Positions 50,326-58,406 of a stretch of DNA of 64,000 nucleotides are shown here, in pieces (within the stretch, counting starts at the first letter, position 1; each line of letters begins with the position of its first letter). The notes beneath the pieces are model-generated. The model was not told where the DNA came from, did no database searches, and worked only from the letters and a program-made list of their open reading frames with translations. The DNA is from DATKQY01 sp035532475 (GTDB lineage Bacteria; Actinomycetota; Acidimicrobiia; Acidimicrobiales; Bog-793). Position numbers and translations under genes: made by a program. The stretch spans positions 7,905 through 71,904 of the forward strand of contig DATKQY010000064.1 of the NCBI GenBank assembly GCA_035532475.1, written 5' to 3'.

Positions 50326-52734
50326 GTGAGCGGCGCCAACGACCCCTCGGTCCCGCCCGGTCTCGGGGGTCCCCGCCCGGCCGTCCGCGGCATCGAGCTG
50401 CCCGAAGGGCTCTCCTACCGGCTGAAGAAGCGGCTCCTCGGCCCGCCGCTCGTCACCGAGCGCCTGCAGCAGGAGAAGCTGAGCAAGGTCCTCGCGCTCG
50501 GGGTGCTCGCCCCGGACATGATCTCGTCGACGGCGTACGGGTCCGAGGAGATCCTGAACCAGCTCGTCCAGTACGTGGGCGTCGCCGCCTTCACGCTCCT
50601 GCTGCCGATCACCGCCGCCATCCTGGTCGTCCTCGTATTCGTGACGCTCTCGTACCGCGAGGTCGTCATGGTGTACACGAAGGCCGGCGGCTCCTACGTC
50701 GTGAGCCGGGACAACTTCGGTCCCCGGATAGCCCAGATCGCGGCGTCAGCGCTCATCATCGACTACATCCTTACGGTCGCCGTCCAGACGGCCGCCGGGA
50801 CGGACGCGCTCACCTCGGCGTTCTCCACGCTCGCGCCGTACCACGTCTACATCACGGTCGCGATCGTGCTCCTCATGACGTGGGGGAACCTGCGCGGCCT
50901 GCGGGAGGCCGGGAAGATCTTCGCCCTGCCCACCTACCTGTTCGTCCTCGGCGTCGGGTCGCTCGTGGTCGTGGGGCTCATCCGGACGGCGCTCGGCCAG
51001 CTGCACGCCCACAGCCTCCAGCACCCCGGGGTCGTCGCAGGCCACACCGGCAGCGGTCTCCTGATGGGGGCCTCCGTGCTCATCGTGCTGCGCGCCTTCG
51101 CCAACGGCGGCGCCTCGCTCACCGGCCTCGAAGCCGTGTCGAACGGCGTGGCCACCTTCCGCGAGCCCACCGGCGCGAACGCCCGCCGGGTCCTCGTCCT
51201 CATGGCGACGATCCTCGGGTCGCTCGTGCTCGGCGTCTCGCTGCTCGCGCACGTGACGCACGCCGTGCCGTACGTCGCCGGCACGCCGACCGTGCTCTCG
51301 CAGGAGGCGCGCTACGTCTTCGGCATCGGGACCTTCGGCCATGCTGCCTTCTACTTCATCCAGGCTGTCACGATGCTGATCCTCTGGACGGGGGGCAACA
51401 CGAGCTTCAACGGCTTCCCCAACCTGGCGAGCTTCGTCGCCAAGGACGCGTTCCTCCCTCGCCAGCTGATGCGAAGGGGCCACCGGCTCGTCTTCTCGAA
51501 CGGGATCATCATCCTCGCGGTCCTCTCGATCGCCCTCCTGGTGGCGACCAACGCCACGCTCAGCTCGCTCGTCGCGATGTACGCCATCGGCGTGTTCGTC
51601 GGCTTCACCATGGCGGGTGCGGGGATGGTGAAGCATCACCTCCGGGAGCGCCAGCAAAGGTGGCGGCGAAAGGTCGCGATCAACGGCGGGGCCGCCGCCC
51701 TGTCCTTCGCCATCGTCGCCATCCTCGCCGTCGTCAAGTTCACCCAGGGTGCGTGGCTGGTCGTCGTGACCTTCCCGCTCCTGTTCCTCGTCCTCATCCA
51801 CCTCCACCGCATCTACAGCGAGGAGCAGGCCGAGCTCGAGCACAACGTCCAGCACGCGGTGGAGGCCCCGACCCTGAAGCGCCACGCCGTGCTCGTCTTC
51901 GTCGAGCGCCTCGACCTCGCCTCGGCGAGGGCGATCCAGTACGCTCGCTCGCTCAGCCCCGACGAGCCCCGGGCGGTGCACTTCGTCCTCGACACCCGCG
52001 CCAGCCGCGAGCTCGAGGAGCAGTGGACGAGGCTCGGGCTCTCGAGGGTCTCCCTGGAGGTCCTCGAGTGCCCCGACCGCCGCCTCGCGCGCGCCGCGCT
52101 GGAGCTCGTCGCGGAGATCGCCGGCGACGGCCAGACCGAGGTGAGCGTGCTGCTGCCCCGGCGCGGCTTCGAGGGGGTGCTCGGCCGGGTCCTGCACGAC
52201 CAGACCGGTGACCGCATCGCCGCCGTCGTCAGCCAGCTCCCGAACGTCAGCGCCACGATCATCCCGTACCCGCTCGGCAAGCGGCGGCGCTTCCGCTTGC
52301 CCGAGGGGGCCGACATCCTCGCCGCGGCGGAAGCGCGCGCCGCCGTCTCGGCGCGCGGGGAGGGCGCCCAGATCGAGGTGGCGCGCGCTCCGGGCGAGGC
52401 GGCCACCGCGGGCCTCCACGCGGGCGCGCTCCCGGGCACCACGCCGATCGGCGAGCTCCGCTGGCGCCAGCGGGCCCGCGTCGCCGGCAGGATCCGCTCG
52501 GTGCGGGTCCAGCCCGGCGCTGGGATCTCGAGCCTCGAGGCCACCCTGGTCGACCCGACCGGGCAGCTCCTCCTCGTCTTCCAGGGCCGGCGGCTCGTGC
52601 CGGGCATCGAGCCGGGGGCGCGGCTGCTGGTCGAGGGAATGGTCGGCGAGCGCACCCGCCGGACGGCGATGATCAATCCCAGCTATACGCTCCTGTCGAG
52701 CGCGACCGACTCCGACAGCTCGAGGGAGGCCTGA
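50326..52734 (+). CDS. APC-superfamily permease with C-terminal OB-fold-like domain (KimA-like/Rv2690c-like)
   Basis: 802 residues. About 12 transmembrane helices over residues 55-490 (SSTAYGSEEILNQL, YREVVMVYTKAGGSYVVSRDNFG, the GNTSFNGFPNLASFVAKDAFLPRQL loop) match APC-type transporters similar to KimA and Rv2690c. A cytosolic region of about 170 residues (KRHAVLVFVERLDLASARAIQYARSL) follows, resembling the soluble domain of KimA. The last about 80 residues (IGELRWRQRARVAGRIRSV, LVDPTGQLLLVFQGRRLVPGIEPG) read as an OB fold like Rv2694c of Mycobacterium, a separate gene there. GTG start. Divergent from the TrkA-like pair, so potassium transport is plausible. Confidence 0.8.
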   Translation: MSGANDPSVPPGLGGPRPAVRGIELPEGLSYRLKKRLLGPPLVTERLQQEKLSKVLALGVLAPDMISSTAYGSEEILNQLVQYVGVAAFTLLLPITAAILVVLVFVTLSYREVVMVYTKAGGSYVVSRDNFGPRIAQIAASALIIDYILTVAVQTAAGTDALTSAFSTLAPYHVYITVAIVLLMTWGNLRGLREAGKIFALPTYLFVLGVGSLVVVGLIRTALGQLHAHSLQHPGVVAGHTGSGLLMGASVLIVLRAFANGGASLTGLEAVSNGVATFREPTGANARRVLVLMATILGSLVLGVSLLAHVTHAVPYVAGTPTVLSQEARYVFGIGTFGHAAFYFIQAVTMLILWTGGNTSFNGFPNLASFVAKDAFLPRQLMRRGHRLVFSNGIIILAVLSIALLVATNATLSSLVAMYAIGVFVGFTMAGAGMVKHHLRERQQRWRRKVAINGGAAALSFAIVAILAVVKFTQGAWLVVVTFPLLFLVLIHLHRIYSEEQAELEHNVQHAVEAPTLKRHAVLVFVERLDLASARAIQYARSLSPDEPRAVHFVLDTRASRELEEQWTRLGLSRVSLEVLECPDRRLARAALELVAEIAGDGQTEVSVLLPRRGFEGVLGRVLHDQTGDRIAAVVSQLPNVSATIIPYPLGKRRRFRLPEGADILAAAEARAAVSARGEGAQIEVARAPGEAATAGLHAGALPGTTPIGELRWRQRARVAGRIRSVRVQPGAGISSLEATLVDPTGQLLLVFQGRRLVPGIEPGARLLVEGMVGERTRRTAMINPSYTLLSSATDSDSSREA

Positions 52735-52830
52735 GGCGGCCGCCGCGCCGGCCCGTCGGGGAGCCCGACGGGAGGGGGCTGGCCCTCGGGCCGCCCGGTA
52801 TGTAACCTTCGCCACCGTCCCGAGCAGGTC

Positions 52831-55707
52831 GTGAGCATGCCCAAGCCACTGGTCATCGTCGAGTCACCGGCCAAGGCGAAGACGATCGCGCGCTTCCTCG
52901 GGGACGACTACCTCGTCGAGTCCTCCATCGGGCACATCCGTGACCTGCCGCGCTCGGCCGCCGAGGTCCCCGCCGCCTACAAGGGCGAGGGCTGGGCGCG
53001 CCTCGGCGTGGACGTCGACAACGGGTTCAAGCCCCTCTACGTCGTGTCCCGCGAGAAGCAGGAGCAGGTGAAGAAGCTCCGCTCCCTCGTCGGCCAGTCG
53101 AGCGAGGTCTACCTCGCGACGGACGAGGACCGCGAGGGCGAGTCGATCGCGTGGCACCTGCTCGAGGTGCTCGCCCCCCAGGTGCCGGTCCGGCGGATGG
53201 TCTTCCACGAGATCACCCGCCAGGCGATCGAGCACGCTATCGAGCACCCGCGGGACCTCGACCGGCGACTCGTCGACGCCCAGGAGGCCCGGCGCATCCT
53301 CGACCGGCTCTACGGCTACGAGCTCTCGCCGGTGCTGTGGAAGAAGGTGATGCAGGGCCTCTCCGCCGGCCGGGTCCAGAGCGTCTTCACCCGGGTCGTC
53401 GTCGAGCGCGAGCGCGAGCGGATGCGCTTCCGCTCGGCCGCGTGGTGGAGCCTCACCGGCAGCTTCGAGACCGAGCACGCCGAGGCGTTCGAGGCCGAGC
53501 TCGCGAGCCTCGGAGGGAGGAAGATCGCCGAGGGGGGCGACTTCACGTCCGCGGGCCAGCTGGCCGACGCGAGCGCCGTCGTCCTGCTCGACGAGGCCGG
53601 CGCCCGCTCGCTCGGCGGCGCGCTCGAGCGGGCGTCGTTCGCCGTCGTGTCCGTCGAGGAGAAGCCGTACCGGCGCTCGCCCGCCGCGCCGTTCATCACT
53701 TCGACGCTCCAGCAAGAGGCCGCCCGCAAGCTCCGCTTCTCCGCCCAGCGCACCATGCAGGTCGCGCAGCGCCTCTACGAGCAGGGCTACATCACCTACA
53801 TGCGCACGGACTCGACGACGCTGTCCCAGACCGCGCTCAACGCCGCGCGCGACCAGGCGCGCGAGCTCTTCGGCAAGGACAGCGTCCCGTCGGCGCCGCG
53901 CACCTACGACCGGCGGGTGAAGAACGCCCAGGAGGCCCACGAGGCGGTCCGCCCGGCGGGCGAGCGCTTCCGCACCCCCCAGCAGCTCGCCTCGGAGCTA
54001 CGCGGCGACGAGCTGCGCCTCTACGAGCTCGTCTGGCAGCGCACGGTCGCCTCGCAGATGATCGACGCGACCGGGGTGACGGCGCGCCTGCGCATCTCCG
54101 GCGAGACGACGGCCGACAGCCCGGCTGCGCCGGCCGGCACCACCGCCGAGTTCACGGCGTCGGGGACGGTCATCACCTCCCCCGGGTTCCTGCGCGTCTA
54201 CCGCGAGGACGAGGACGACGTTGAGGAGGAGCGTCGCGAGGGCGACCGGCGGCTGCCGAGCCTCTCGGGCGACGACCCGCTCGCCGTGCGGGCCATCGAG
54301 CCGGAGGGGCACGCCACCAAGCCGCCGCCGCGCTACACGGAGGCCTCGCTCGTGAAGCGTCTCGAGGAGCTCGGGGTCGGGCGCCCCTCGACGTACGCGA
54401 GCATGCTCCAGACGATCCAGGACCGGGGCTACGTGTGGAAGCGGGGCAGCGCGCTCGTGCCCTCCCTCACGGCCTTTGCGGTCGTCGGCCTGCTCGAGGA
54501 GCATTTCCCGGCGCTCGTCGACTACGGCTTCACGGCCAGCATGGAGGACGACCTCGACGACATCGCCGGCGGCGAGGAGGAGGCGGTCCCCTGGCTGGAG
54601 CGCTTCTACTTCGGGGCGGACGTCCCCGGTCGCGCCCGCGAGGAGGCCGCCGCCGGCGCCGGCTCGTCGCCCGACGGCGTGCCGGCCGGCGCACGGCGCG
54701 TCGGTGTCGACGGCGTCCACGGCCTGAAAGAGGCGGTCTCCGAGCGGCTCGGCGAGATCGACGCCCGGGAGGTCAACTCGATCCCGATCGGCGCCGACGA
54801 GAACGGCGAGGTCATCGTCGCCCGCGTCGGCCGCTACGGCCCCTACCTCCAGCGCGGCGAGGACCGCGCCTCGATCCCGGAGGACCTGCCGCCCGACGAG
54901 CTCACCGTCGAGCGGGCGCTCGAGCTGCTGAACGCCCCGGCGGGGGACCGGGTGCTCGGCGACGACCCGGCGACCGGCCTGCCGGTGCTCGCACGCGCCG
55001 GCCGTTTCGGCCCCTACGTCCAGCTCGGCGAGGCCGAGGCCGGCGGGGACAAGCCGCGCACCGCCTCGTTGTTCAAGTCGATGTCGCCCGACTCGCTCAC
55101 CCTGGAGCAGGCGCTCGAGCTGCTCCGGCTGCCCCGGACCGTTGGGGTCGACCCGGCGACGGGCGAGGAGGTGGTGGCTCGCAACGGCCGCTACGGCCCC
55201 TACGTCCAGCGTGGCAGCGAGTCGCGCAGCCTCGAGGCGGAGGAGCAGCTGCTCACGGTCTCCCTCGAGGAGGCGCTGGCGCTGCTCGCGCAGCCGAAGC
55301 AGCGCCGGTTCGGCCGGGCCGCGGCGGCGCCGGCAAAGGAGGTCGGGCAGGACCCCGAGACCGGCCAGACGATCCTTTTGCGCGAGGGCCGCTTCGGCCC
55401 CTACGTGACCGACGGCACGGTGAACGCCTCGCTGCGGCGCGGCGACGACGCCGCGTCGCTCACGCTTGAGCGCGCCGCGGAGCTCCTCGCCGACAAGCGC
55501 GCCGCTGGCCCGGCGCCGGCACGGCGAGGCCGTGCCGCGAAGAAGGCCCCGGCGAAGAAAACCGTCGCGAAAAAGGCCGGCGCGGCGAAGAAAGCCGTCG
55601 CGAAAAAGGCCGGCGCGGCGAAGTCCACGGCGGCGGCGAAGAAGGCCGGGGCGGCGAAGAAGGCCCCGGCCCGCAAGGCGGTCGCGAAGCGGGCCGGCGC
55701 GAGCTGA
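52831..55707 (+). CDS. topA: DNA topoisomerase I
   Basis: 958 residues, type IA topoisomerase. TOPRIM start VIVESPAKAKTIARFLG, the acidic DEDREGE motif, and the active-site tyrosine in YITYMRTDSTT. The C-terminal part has four topoisomerase repeats, each with a GRYGPYLQRGED-like motif, and then a Lys/Ala-rich tail with repeated KKAPAKK/KKAGAAKK units, typical of actinobacterial TopA and probably DNA-binding. No zinc fingers. GTG at 52831 or ATG at 52837 starts translation. tmk and holB follow, a conserved actinobacterial order. Confidence 0.96.
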   Translation: MSMPKPLVIVESPAKAKTIARFLGDDYLVESSIGHIRDLPRSAAEVPAAYKGEGWARLGVDVDNGFKPLYVVSREKQEQVKKLRSLVGQSSEVYLATDEDREGESIAWHLLEVLAPQVPVRRMVFHEITRQAIEHAIEHPRDLDRRLVDAQEARRILDRLYGYELSPVLWKKVMQGLSAGRVQSVFTRVVVERERERMRFRSAAWWSLTGSFETEHAEAFEAELASLGGRKIAEGGDFTSAGQLADASAVVLLDEAGARSLGGALERASFAVVSVEEKPYRRSPAAPFITSTLQQEAARKLRFSAQRTMQVAQRLYEQGYITYMRTDSTTLSQTALNAARDQARELFGKDSVPSAPRTYDRRVKNAQEAHEAVRPAGERFRTPQQLASELRGDELRLYELVWQRTVASQMIDATGVTARLRISGETTADSPAAPAGTTAEFTASGTVITSPGFLRVYREDEDDVEEERREGDRRLPSLSGDDPLAVRAIEPEGHATKPPPRYTEASLVKRLEELGVGRPSTYASMLQTIQDRGYVWKRGSALVPSLTAFAVVGLLEEHFPALVDYGFTASMEDDLDDIAGGEEEAVPWLERFYFGADVPGRAREEAAAGAGSSPDGVPAGARRVGVDGVHGLKEAVSERLGEIDAREVNSIPIGADENGEVIVARVGRYGPYLQRGEDRASIPEDLPPDELTVERALELLNAPAGDRVLGDDPATGLPVLARAGRFGPYVQLGEAEAGGDKPRTASLFKSMSPDSLTLEQALELLRLPRTVGVDPATGEEVVARNGRYGPYVQRGSESRSLEAEEQLLTVSLEEALALLAQPKQRRFGRAAAAPAKEVGQDPETGQTILLREGRFGPYVTDGTVNASLRRGDDAASLTLERAAELLADKRAAGPAPARRGRAAKKAPAKKTVAKKAGAAKKAVAKKAGAAKSTAAAKKAGAAKKAPARKAVAKRAGAS

Positions 55708-55831
55708 GCACGCCGCCGCGCCCGTGCCCGGTCGCCGGGGGGTCGACGGCGGCCGTCCGCCGGCACGGTGAGCACCGGTCCCCGCCGACCCCGCGCTCCG
55801 CCGGGTGGGCGCTGCCGTAGTGTGCGACCCG

Positions 55832-56461
55832 GTGGGCGCGCGCGGGCGGTTGATCGTGCTGGAGGGCGGTGAGGGGAGCGGCAAGTCGACCCAGGCGCGC
55901 CTCCTCGCCGAGCGGCTCGGGGCCGAGCTCACGCGCGAGCCCGGCGGCACGGAGGTCGGCGAGCGGGTCCGGGCGATCGTGCTCGACCGCTCGCTCGGCC
56001 ATCTCGCGCCGCGCGCCGAGCTGCTGTTGATGGTGGCGGCGCGCGCCCAGCATGTCGCCGAGGTCCTCCGGCCCGCCCTCGAGCGCGGTCGTGACGTGGT
56101 CTGCGACCGCTTCTCCGGCTCCACGCTCGCCTATCAGGCCTACGGTCGCGGCCTGCCGCTGGAGGACGTCGCGCTGGCCTCCGAGGTGGCGACCGCCGGG
56201 CTCGCCGCCGACCTCGTCGTGCTCCTCGACCTGCCGCCGGAGGAGGCGAGGCGGCGCCTCGCCGGGGTGAGCGACCGCATCGAGGCCGAGGACGAGGCCT
56301 TCCACGAGCGGGTGCGCGCCGGCTTCGCCGCCCTCGCCGCGGCCGACCCGCGGCGCTGGGCCGTGGTCGACGCGACCGGGACGCGCGAGGAGGTGGCCAC
56401 GCACGTCGCCGGCGTCGTCGACGGGCGGCTCGGACCGAGCCGCCCGCGGGTCGCGCCGTGA
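55832..56461 (+). CDS. tmk: Thymidylate kinase
   Basis: 209 residues. Phosphorylates dTMP to dTDP. P-loop LEGGEGSGKSTQARLLA, the TREPGGTEVGE segment, DRFSGSTLAYQAYGRGL and the LID-like RLAGVSDRIEAEDE are present. TAGTGT ends 8 nt before GTG 55832, which favours this start; GTG codons at 55820 and 55805 are in-frame alternatives. It overlaps the holB start by 4 nt. Confidence 0.93.
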   Translation: MGARGRLIVLEGGEGSGKSTQARLLAERLGAELTREPGGTEVGERVRAIVLDRSLGHLAPRAELLLMVAARAQHVAEVLRPALERGRDVVCDRFSGSTLAYQAYGRGLPLEDVALASEVATAGLAADLVVLLDLPPEEARRRLAGVSDRIEAEDEAFHERVRAGFAALAAADPRRWAVVDATGTREEVATHVAGVVDGRLGPSRPRVAP

Positions 56462-57564
56462 CGGCCGGGATCACGGCCGAGGCCCGGGGCGCGCCGTCCG
56501 GGGCGGGCGTCCCGCCCGTGCTCCAGCGCCTCGTCGGCCAGCCCCGGGCGGCGACGGTGCTCGCGGCCTCGCTCGCCTCGCCGGTTCACGCGTACCTCTT
56601 CGTCGGACCGGCCGGCACGGGCAAGCGCGATGCCGCGCTCGCCTTCGCCGCAGGGCTCCTCTGCCCCGACGGGGGCTGCGGTGCCTGTCCGGTCTGCCGC
56701 GACGTCCTCGCGGGGCGCCACGCCGATGTGGCGGTCGTCGAGCGCCACGGCGCCTCGATCTCGGTGGAGGAGGCGCGGGCCGTCGGCGCCCTCGCGCAGC
56801 GCTCGCCGCGATTCGCCGGGCGCCAGGTCCTCGTGCTCGTCGACTTCCACCTCGTCGGCAACGCGGCGCCGGTGCTGCTGAAGACGATCGAGGAGCCACC
56901 GGCGTCGACGGTCTTCGTCGTGCTCGCCGAGTCGAGGCCGCCCTCGCTCGTCACGATCGCGAGCCGCTGCGTCGAGGTGGAGTTCTCCCCGCTCGACGAA
57001 GCGGTCGTCGAGGCGGCGCTCGTCGCCGAGGGCGTCGAGCGCGAGATCGCCGCGGCCGCCGCCGCCGGCGCCGGGGGAAGACTGGACCGGGCACGCCTGC
57101 TCGCCAGGGACAGCGGCTTCGCCGGCCGCCAGGCGCGCTGGCGCTCGGTGCCCGAGGGCCTCGACGGGACGGGCTCGACCGTCTCCGTCCTCGCCGCGGA
57201 GCTGCTGGCGGCGTCGGACGAGCTCGTCGACGTGCTGAAGGCCCGCCAGGCCGAGGAGCTGGCCGCGGCGGCCGAGGCCGCCGAGCGCGCCGGCGAACGC
57301 CACCTCCCGGGCCGCCAGGCCATCGAGGAGCGCCACAAGCGCGAGCAGCGCCGGGTCCGCACCGACGAGCTGCGCGCCGGCCTCGCCTCGCTCGCCGCCG
57401 CCTACCGCTCGCGCCTCGACGCCCCCGGCATGCCGTCGCGGCGGGTCGCGGCGCTGCTCGGGTCGTGCGCCGTGCTCGACGAGGCGGCCAAGTCCCTCGT
57501 CAGGAACCCCAACGAGGCGCTGCTCGTCCAGGCGCTCCTCCTCTCGCTCGACCGCGCCGGCTGA
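56458..57564 (+). CDS. holB: DNA polymerase III delta' subunit
   Basis: 368 residues. AAA+ clamp-loader subunit: VGQPRAATVLAASLASPVHAYLFVGPAGTGKRD has a P-loop with Arg after the Lys, as in delta' subunits that do not hydrolyse ATP; zinc-binding cysteines CPDGGCGACPVC; NAAPVLLKTIEEPPASTVFVV and the ITIASRC sensor region. Helical C-terminal collar domain. GTG start overlaps the tmk stop (GTGA). Confidence 0.9.
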   Translation: MTAGITAEARGAPSGAGVPPVLQRLVGQPRAATVLAASLASPVHAYLFVGPAGTGKRDAALAFAAGLLCPDGGCGACPVCRDVLAGRHADVAVVERHGASISVEEARAVGALAQRSPRFAGRQVLVLVDFHLVGNAAPVLLKTIEEPPASTVFVVLAESRPPSLVTIASRCVEVEFSPLDEAVVEAALVAEGVEREIAAAAAAGAGGRLDRARLLARDSGFAGRQARWRSVPEGLDGTGSTVSVLAAELLAASDELVDVLKARQAEELAAAAEAAERAGERHLPGRQAIEERHKREQRRVRTDELRAGLASLAAAYRSRLDAPGMPSRRVAALLGSCAVLDEAAKSLVRNPNEALLVQALLLSLDRAG

Positions 57565-57621
57565 GCGGGGCCGACGGTCCGCCGGCGCTTCTGGACCCGC
57601 GCCCGGCGCGACTCGGCTCGC

Positions 57622-57627
57622 TATCAT
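57622..57627 (+). promoter_or_regulatory. -10 element (TATCAT) for the solitary ring-oxygenase-domain gene
   Basis: TATCAT lies about 40 nt before ATG 57668, and GGGGAGAGAG precedes the ATG. This gives a short leader with a ribosome site. Confidence 0.45.
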
Positions 57628-57667
57628 CCGGCGAACGCTGCCGACACGGCTGGCACCGGGGAGAGAG

Positions 57668-58321
57668 ATGACGGCGATCGGCGGTCGGTCGGGTCTGCTC
57701 GACAAGGGGACGTTCGGCGCCGAGGAGTCCGCGGAGCTCGCTCCCTACCGGGTGGACCGTGACGGGTGGGGATTGACCGTCGCCTACGAGCATCCCTTCA
57801 CCAACCGGGAGGACCCGGGCGTGGAGGCCGGGCTCCGGCCGCTCGTGCAGACCCGGAGGATGACCTACCGCTACCACGCACCCTTCTCGCTCAGCCTCCG
57901 ACTCGAGTTCCTGGACGCGGGCGGCGCCAACACGATCGGCTTCGTCATCCAGCCCGAGACCGCGGAGTCGACGCGGCTCTACGCGACGATGTGGCGAGAC
58001 GACCTCGGAGGCGACGAGCAACAGATGGCCGCGGCGCTCGCCTTCGAGCAGCGGGTCCTCGACGAGGACCTCGCGCTCGCCTCCCGCTACGACGAGCTCT
58101 GCCTGCCGATCGACTCGACCGTCGAGGTGCACACCCGCGCCGACCGCGGCACCCTCGAGCTGCGCCGAGTCCTCGCCGAGCTCGTCGCGGCCGCTGCAGC
58201 CGAGGGCGCCCGGGCGCCCGGGCGCCCCGGACCCGCCGCGCCGGACGCCGCGGCGGCGGGGCCACCACGGCGCCGTGACGCGGCGATGGCGCCGGCCGGG
58301 CAGCGACCGGTGCGACGCTGA
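57668..58321 (+). CDS. Stand-alone Rieske-oxygenase C-terminal (SRPBCC) domain protein
   Basis: 217 residues. The sequence reads like the C-terminal catalytic domain of VanA/phthalate-type Rieske oxygenases: MTYRYHAPFSLSLRLEFL, IQPETAESTRLYATMWRDDLGG and AALAFEQRVLDEDLALASRYDE fit the substrate-pocket strand, the PET...T loop and the final EQ-V-xEDxxI helix. The N-terminal Rieske 2Fe-2S domain (CxH, CxxH) is missing, and no full metal-ligand pair H-x4-H is seen. The Pro/Ala/Arg tail is about 45 residues. It could be a paralogous pocket-only protein or a degraded oxygenase. An NCS1 permease gene follows. Confidence 0.65.
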   Translation: MTAIGGRSGLLDKGTFGAEESAELAPYRVDRDGWGLTVAYEHPFTNREDPGVEAGLRPLVQTRRMTYRYHAPFSLSLRLEFLDAGGANTIGFVIQPETAESTRLYATMWRDDLGGDEQQMAAALAFEQRVLDEDLALASRYDELCLPIDSTVEVHTRADRGTLELRRVLAELVAAAAAEGARAPGRPGPAAPDAAAAGPPRRRDAAMAPAGQRPVRR

Positions 58322-58406
58322 ACCAGGTGCCGCCTGGCCCGGTCTGACCCGGCGGCGCGACAAGGCCAGACAAGCTCAGGATCCGAGCGAGGCGAAGGGG
58401 AGGGCA

